Of a stretch of 64,000 nucleotides of DNA, positions 58,233-64,000 are shown piece by piece. This DNA comes from Incurvaria masculella (lineage: Eukaryota > Arthropoda > Insecta > Lepidoptera > Incurvariidae). Below the pieces are notes generated by a model, which worked only from the letters and a program-made list of their open reading frames with translations, was not told the origin of the DNA and searched no databases. Within the stretch, counting starts at the first letter, position 1. Each line of letters starts with the position of its first letter. The translations under genes and the position numbers were made by a program. The stretch covers positions 1,674,001 to 1,738,000 of the forward strand of contig OX335650.1 of the NCBI GenBank assembly GCA_946894095.1, in the 5' to 3' direction.

Positions 58233-58496
58233 TGTGGACCCTGAAATTAATAAAAGTACATTTAAAATTATTACCACTAAAAACAAAATGTTACGTAATT
58301 TATCTATATGGGTCCAGTGGACCCATACGCTATATATACCTACCAAACTGAGCGTCGCACGCAGGCGCCCTCTCGTCACCGCATCGGGGACACTACAGGA
58401 GGAAGGTATCGCGGAGGGCAGCCACTACACTCCGCGCACTGCAAAAACACTAGCTAAAAATTTTTTGATGTGGGTCCATTGGACCCATAAGATAAA

Positions 58497-60704
58497 TTAA
58501 GGGCTAGGTTGAGGGAGTTTTTGAAGTAAATCTTCTATTGGTACTAATCCCTTGTCTTCGTCATTTACTTTGAACACAGTTGCATTAGCATCGCATACTT
58601 TAAGGAATTGGATAAGTATTTCTCCGTCGTCATCTTCACTTCCACAGCACATACCCACATACCGATATTCCGATTTCTTTTGTTTGAATTTGACCAAGAC
58701 ATAATCGCCATCTTTGTATGTAAATTTAGAAGGGCCTGGAACATCTCTGTCTGAATCAGAATAGACATCAGCCACGCTCAGACGACCGCCATGATCAAGT
58801 GGATACATCATTTTTCCAAGGTTGTAATGCGAACAATTCTCAGAACAGAAACAGCTTAAACTTTTCATTGTGATTCTATTTGGCATCAGTGTAGTGCCTT
58901 GCACTTGATGAACTTTTAAGGTACCGGAAAATGGTTTTATACATGATTTCTTGCCTTCAATGAGTGCCGCTGTTAGTTGAATATCGTTATCGGTAATTAT
59001 GAACGTTTTTATGCCGTCGCAGTTGTTCTCAATTGCTTTAGCAAAATCAGTGATGGACGAAATATCTTTACCAGTTGCGACTAGTTTATCGGCAGTTCTC
59101 TTGCACACAGCCCCTACACCGTCAGGGGCTCCCTTGCCATGACCTGCCTCGTGGTAGTTCCAAGTGTAGTAACATATATTTGGATAGATGTTCTGCAACA
59201 AACAGGCCAGGAAAAAGAACATGTACTTATTACGATACTGCGTCACGGGACCATCACTTAAGAAATGTACATTTTCAATAGTGAACGGCAGCGAGTGCAG
59301 CACAGGTTGTAGGTGAGCCATTATCGCTGAAACATTGTGGTTTAGATTCGTTGATATGGTGCAGAAGCAATCTGTGAATTCTTTTGTGTACACCACGACC
59401 GTGTGCAGGCTTAGTTGCGTCCGAGACGATTTTTTTGTTTTAGGATCTTCAATTTCTTCGACAGCAGCAATCCATTTTTTGTGTTTGATTAAGGTTGAAT
59501 TATCAAACTCTTTGCATGTCAGGGTATGGCGATTACAATCTGTACAATTTCTTGACAAACATTGCTCGTTGTATCGGTCACAACATAGGTTTACGAGCAG
59601 CATCTGGTGATTACTTGTGGACAAAATGTTTGCTTGGCTTAAACTTTGTAGCGTTAGGTCCATGTTTCATGGATAGTGCAAAGGCACGTGTCACACTCGT
59701 TGACATGTGGTTCCACTATCCAAAATGGTCGCAATTTACAAAAAAGTGAGTAGCTGATTTTCTTTTCTTTTGAAACAAGGAACTTTTTATGTAAATTTTT
59801 CATGTTGTCCAGTAGCAGTCTCTTCTGTTTTCTTTCTTTCTTTCTAGTTATACAATCTCTTTTACCGGGACACAATCTGCTGTTACAGTCTTCTTCTAGA
59901 AAATTAACAACTTGTTGTTTTGTTTCTTCACTGGTTTTATCAATTCTTCTCTTTCGGCTTAGGTCCAACAAGCTCTCTCTACCGGGTCGCATAGCTTTAA
60001 TGTTCATATTATCAAAAACATTGAATTTTTTTGTTATTTTGCCACTCACAACTCTTCTAAACAACTTGTTTTCCTTGTCAGATTTTACACTTTTCAAGTT
60101 TTCTTTCAATTGCTCTTTAAGAACCTCCCCAAAAAGTAACCTTTTTTTTACTTGATTCGCATCCATCTTTTCGACCATTTTGTAACTTGTATTCGGTGTA
60201 AGATTTTCTTTAATTTTTTTAAACCTAAACATTTTTTTCTTATAACATCTAACTTCCTTTTTCAGTCTTTCTATTTCTTCTTGTTGTTTTAATATTAAGC
60301 GGTTTCTAGTTCTACGTTGTCTTTCGGATCGCTTTCTGGCTGCCTCAATTCTGTTATCTACTGGCTGTAGTGGCGGCATTTCTTCATCAGAGCAAGGTGG
60401 TGTAGCAGGAGCAACAGATGGATTTTGGAGATCAATACGAGCCCTTCGCTTTCTAGTTTTTTCGGCCCATACCTTTCTTATCGCACGTTGTTCTCTGGGG
60501 GTCATATTTTTTATTGATTTAGCCGTTCGCTTTTTCTTCTTATTTAGGTAGCACTTCCTTTCCTTTTCCTGTAATTGAGCATGCTTAACAGGATAATTTT
60601 TAGGCGCTGATACTGCAATCGTTCAGCTATTCTCTTCTTTTCTAACCTTTCTTCACGAGTTTGTTTTTTTTTGTTTTCGCCATATTCCTTGTCTATCGTT
60701 TTAC
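58497..60704 (-). pseudogene. Transposase-like gene of an uncharacterised family, two frameshifts
   Basis: Three open segments lie in series on the minus strand. The first (60704 to about 60600) follows an acceptor-like 'ttttgttatag' and reads 'TREERLEKKRIAERLQYQRL'. After a frameshift, 60597-59654 is Lys/Arg-rich with a coiled-coil-like region and ends 'FCKLRPFWIVEPHVNECDT' then 'CLCTIHETWT'. A one-base shift in an A run at about 59660 links it to the third (59663-58497). That has a cysteine cluster ('CLSRNCTDCNRHTLTC'), a probable catalytic Asp in 'FLSDGPVTQYRNK', 'HEAGHGKGAPDGVGAVCKR', a second Cys cluster ('CFCSENC') and an SH3/BAH-like 'YKDGDYVLVKFKQKKSEYRY'. As far as I remember, relatives carry an extra 'DFSENY'-type segment before 'QLSLHTVVVY' that is lacking here. 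Product would cut and paste the host element; this copy should be inactive. The stop codon coincides with the TTAA insertion site. Confidence 0.65.
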
Positions 60705-61561
60705 CTATAACAAAATGTTAATAGTAATAAAATGTATGCATACACAAAATAAAAACGAGTCACATTATTATAGTTGTCCCTCCCCTGGCGAAATTGTCTC
60801 TCCTCTGGCACAAACGAAGCCACAGGAGAGACGCCAGAGGAGTGACAGATTTACACAAATCACGAAATATCACCAAACATACTACTCAAATCGTTTTAGC
60901 AATTAGTTTATGTAAATAAAGCATCCAAATGTCTTGATAGGTTATCACTGTAAAAGCGACATTTTTGTATTGATTTATTTATGCTTACCAGAAGAAAGAC
61001 CACCTTCACCAAGACATAACCTCACTTCTAAGCAACATGCGGCTGACTGAGATTTACACTGTCAAACAGAACACATTTCGTAGTCTGCTGCTAACTTCAC
61101 GACAAGCCAGTATTGCTAACCTGTCAAAAGCTATCGTTTTCAACGTTTTTGCGGGAGTTTTTAAATTCGGAAAAATGCCAGAGGAAGAGACGTGTAACCA
61201 AAGGACGCTTATAAAAACGAAAAAAAATCGACTAAAATGTTATTTTTCGTGTATTATTGTTTAGAAAATCAATAAGGGAATTAATAACAGTTAAAAATAA
61301 TTAGGCTTAGACAGGAACAAGTTGAACGTTTTGAATTTACTGAACTTTTTCTCTAGCAATCTGATGAAAAGACGAGCCAGAGTAGTGACATAATCGTGAC
61401 TTTATTTTTTTTCGGAAATAAATTTTATTATTTTTCAAGTGTATGTGTAGGTTAAACAATACATAGATATCTACTTATATAATTTTTTTGGACATTCTAA
61501 TATTTAAAACACAAACGATATGATTGAATACTCTCTGAAATCAAATACCGTAGAACGACCC

Positions 61562-64000
61562 ATGTAAGCTTATTTTTCTACACAGGCAGTAATATTTACA
61601 CTTATTTTTCATGATACGGAAGCACCCACATTCTTTTATTTAACATGCATTATTATCAAAGCTTTTCCAGCAACTACGGCAACAAGAGTAACATCGTCCA
61701 TCACCAACAAATTGCTCCACTAATGGTCAATGGTTGCCGATAACATGGGTTGCCGGAAATTGCTGGATATTGTCGTGACGTCTAAATCACCATACATACC
61801 TTGAAGTGGAGCAATCTTGCAGGGTTCCTTTAGGAAAGAATTTAGCCTTCATTTCCTTAGTTGTTAATAAATGTAAAGGTAAAAATAAATCCGTTTAGCA
61901 TGTGTGGTATGTAAATAACCTTATTGCATTTTCGAAGCTTACAGATTTTTTTTAACCTAAAAATTATTTAATCATCATTTTGTCGTTAACAGTGAAGGAA
62001 AACATCCTGAGGAAATTCACCTGACCCTACATATACTAATTAGAACTGTTTCTGTTTTTAGCCATTCAGCTCACTCAAAATAACAGCAGGGTGAAATCTA
62101 ACTTTTGTGATTACCGATATGTTATCAAGGTAAATGTACATTTTGATACTTACTAAATTCTGTTTTATCAAATATTCTAAGCCCTATTTTCAGAAAATAT
62201 GCACATAAAGTATAAATTGCAAGTAATGCATATTTTATGGAGTTTTGGAACATATTGTGACACAAGAAGCGTGCCCAATATACTCAAATTGAAAATTCAA
62301 TAAAATTTCAAAATTAAATTGATGGTTAGGAGGATAATGAGATGATCGAGGTCCATACAATGGCTCGTCATAATTCCTTAGTCAAATTAATAAATATTTT
62401 TCTGAAATTTTGCACATTAAAAAAAAACCAACTGAGAGCTACGTCTCTACATTTTGATTTTTTTGATAACTAAACTCTTATATATATATTTATAGGCTCT
62501 TAAACATTTTTATACAAATCTTTAGAAGCTTATGTAATGGATTTAAGATAAGTTATCAAAAGAAACAAAACCTACAGACGTAACTCTCAATTGATTTATT
62601 GAATGTGCAATATTACGAAAAAAAAATCTTAATTTAACTGACAAAAGAGGTACAAGCCATTGTATGGAACTCAATCACCTCATTGTCCTCTTAATGCCTT
62701 TTGTACTGCCTACTGTCATATTTACTAGAACTAGGATTAATCCATAACACCATATTCGAAAGAAACTTAGGTGGTATGCAAGGATTTCTCCTTTATTGTA
62801 TTGTTTTGGTGTGACAACTTTAAGTTGGACTCTAACCAATAGTTTCAGTGCAACATGACCCACACCCTCCACTCCAAAAATTTAAATGAGTTATCCTTGG
62901 GGTAGCCTAGCCAAGACTGTATGGGAAGAAGACAAGTAGAAAAATATAGAATTATAGGTTTTTTTGCCATTATGTATTTACAATAATTATTTATGTTGTT
63001 CGTGGAGTGAAAGTAAAATAGGTTTCTTATGGAATCTGTTTCATGGCCTCCTGGTTGTAGAACTGCCATCGCTGAGAGGTAACCAGCGCGGTTCGGAGGC
63101 GCTGCCGGTGCAGTTACCCGCTCAGGATGCATGATGATCGATGATGACGGTAAACCGTTTGACCGCTGCTGCGTATGGGTTCTTGCTCCACGTTTTTACA
63201 GGTTAGTACCAAATTGTACAGAGATGTTGGGCCGGGTTATGGCTGATGAAAAAGTGAGCAAGGCAAAACCACCGTACTATAAAAAAAAAAAATCTTGTTG
63301 GTAGACGCTCCACAATCACAGTGGATCAGCATCTGTTACAAGGAGTAAGGAGTTTAAATAGCATTGGCCCAGGGGCAAAGAACACTGGCAGTTAAAAAAA
63401 CAGCCTTTGTGTCTTTGTGAAACCGGATGAAAGAAGGATATTTTATGTATCATTAACAGGGTTAAATGGAGGTTTGAAATGGAATACTGACATCAGGATG
63501 GCTGTATTGGGAGACGCTGGGTTGGGTGCTGGTATGTGAACCTGAACTGAATTTCTGAACTCCTGTACATTTACCACTCAACCAACTCACACACTCTTTG
63601 ACCATTCGATATGCTTAGTGACTATTGGATATTTAGACAATTTGTAATAGAGGTATTCATCTCCAGCTGGCAGCAGTATCAGTCATTAATATAGTGTTAA
63701 TTGCATAATTTCAGATTTATCTTTACGTTTTATAGTACACAATTCTGCTCATAGATATACGACAACGCAAACACGGACATTATTGTCTAATTAAGGATGT
63801 CTGCATATGTTGGGAAATCAGATTTTGATATTTTTTAAACAAAGTCAAGTTTTGTGGAACTTCTGCTTGTATGTTTGATTGCATTATAACTTAGGACTTC
63901 CAGCTGGAGTTCGGGGACAGTTTTCATTCAGCTTACTGAAAATCGAGAGGAAAACACATTTTTACTGGACATGGATGCCTACTACCACCCACCATCATAT
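61562..64000. other. Unassigned sequence, possible SINE relic
   Basis: A faint minus-strand match to the SINE body lies at about 62735-62790 ('ccataacaccatattcg', 'cttaggtggtatgcaagg'). A minus-strand frame at 62845-63132 begins 'MHPERVTAPAAPPNRAGYL' and has no domain that I recognise. A cysteine-rich short frame on the minus strand near 61640-61700 ('GRCYSCCRSCWKSFDNNAC') ends in a stop and may be a transposase C-terminal remnant. No complete gene is supported. Confidence 0.4.

Larger units (their letters stand above)
57207..58500 (-). mobile_element. piggyBac-like relic with TTAA ends, nested in the DNA transposon
   Basis: TTAA stands at 57207-57210 and at 58497-58500, and the adjacent bases are TTTATC at the left and its complement GATAAA at the right. 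Excision would restore the sequence agcccTTAAgggct. The palindrome TGGGTCCA-N-TGGACCCA lies near each end (57249 and 58470) and once inside (58311). A coding remnant resembling a piggyBac transposase N-terminus lies at 57961-58232. A copy of the (TCCG)n dispersed repeat occupies 57630-57940. It is clearly defective. Confidence 0.7.
56305..61561 (-). mobile_element. DNA transposon of about 5.3 kb, possibly Sola-like, with ATGT duplication
   Basis: The ends are inverted repeats GGGTCGTTCT(T/A)CGGTATTT, matching at 18 of 19 positions. ATGT occurs on both sides (56301-56304 and 61562-61565). A 4-bp duplication and a transposase with the motif 'LSDGPVTQYRNK' fit the Sola superfamily as described, but I cannot search and keep the name tentative. 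Subterminal regions on both sides hold copies of GCCAGAGGAGTGAC and variants. The gene is on the minus strand at 58497-60704. The left arm has been enlarged by insertions at 56657-56963 and 57207-58500, so the ancestral element was about 3.7 kb. Confidence 0.75.

Noticed and set aside
1..64000. CRISPR arrays, operons, phage or plasmid features
   Set aside because: The sequence is eukaryotic in character (LINEs, SINEs, Helitrons, BEL/Pao); no spaced direct-repeat arrays or bacterial gene strings are present.

Overview
The window looks like repeat-dense, intergenic or intronic DNA from an insect, most probably a moth or butterfly. It is AT-rich with scattered GC-rich islands. It carries short Helitrons whose 5' ends start TCACTACATAG and TCTATACTTATA, abundant tRNA-derived SINEs, TTAA-flanked MITEs, and the familiar repeat that pairs a (TCCG)n microsatellite with a 'gcacttggccgg' tail. 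The species call is inference from repeat types. No complete host gene is visible; two places hold weak candidate exons (minus strand 15.05-15.77 kb, plus strand 48.45-48.64 kb).

Layout. 0.7-2.4 kb: two mirror-image 479-bp TTAA MITEs. 3.1-5.9 kb: two inverted-repeat elements and a minus-strand Helitron. 6.6-7.8 kb: a SINE fused to a LINE 3' fragment. 9.0-9.4 and 14.0-14.9 kb: two more LINE 3' ends. 10.2-13.3 kb: SINE copies, one inverted pair, and a second Helitron. 16.2-20.7 kb: several MITEs and SINE pieces. 22.1-28.5 kb: a third Helitron split by a BEL/Pao LTR retrotransposon. Its gag-pol frame is open throughout and the shared parts of its two LTRs look identical, but the 5' LTR has lost its U5, primer site and gag start. 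30.0-30.7 kb: a dead jockey-clade LINE. 31.8-43 kb: mostly unassigned sequence with MITEs, hairpins, SINEs and a tetranucleotide array. 44.5-48.1 kb: a plus-strand Helitron and a MITE family built from repeated ACAACGTATAAT boxes. 50-56.2 kb: a hAT-like MITE, a SINE and several foldback elements.

The most informative structure is 56305-61561: a DNA transposon of about 5.3 kb with 19-bp terminal inverted repeats and a 4-bp ATGT duplication. It encodes a decayed two-part transposase of an uncharacterised, possibly Sola-like family. Within it sits a TTAA-flanked piggyBac-like relic, placed exactly on the transposase stop codon. That relic carries a copy of the (TCCG)n dispersed repeat, and another copy lies in the left arm of the host element, so at least three insertion layers can be read directly. 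A 15-bp palindrome (GGGTCCANTGGACCC) recurs three times in the inner element.

The coding sequences identified are mobile-element genes. They do not form a cooperating pathway; the window records successive insertions.
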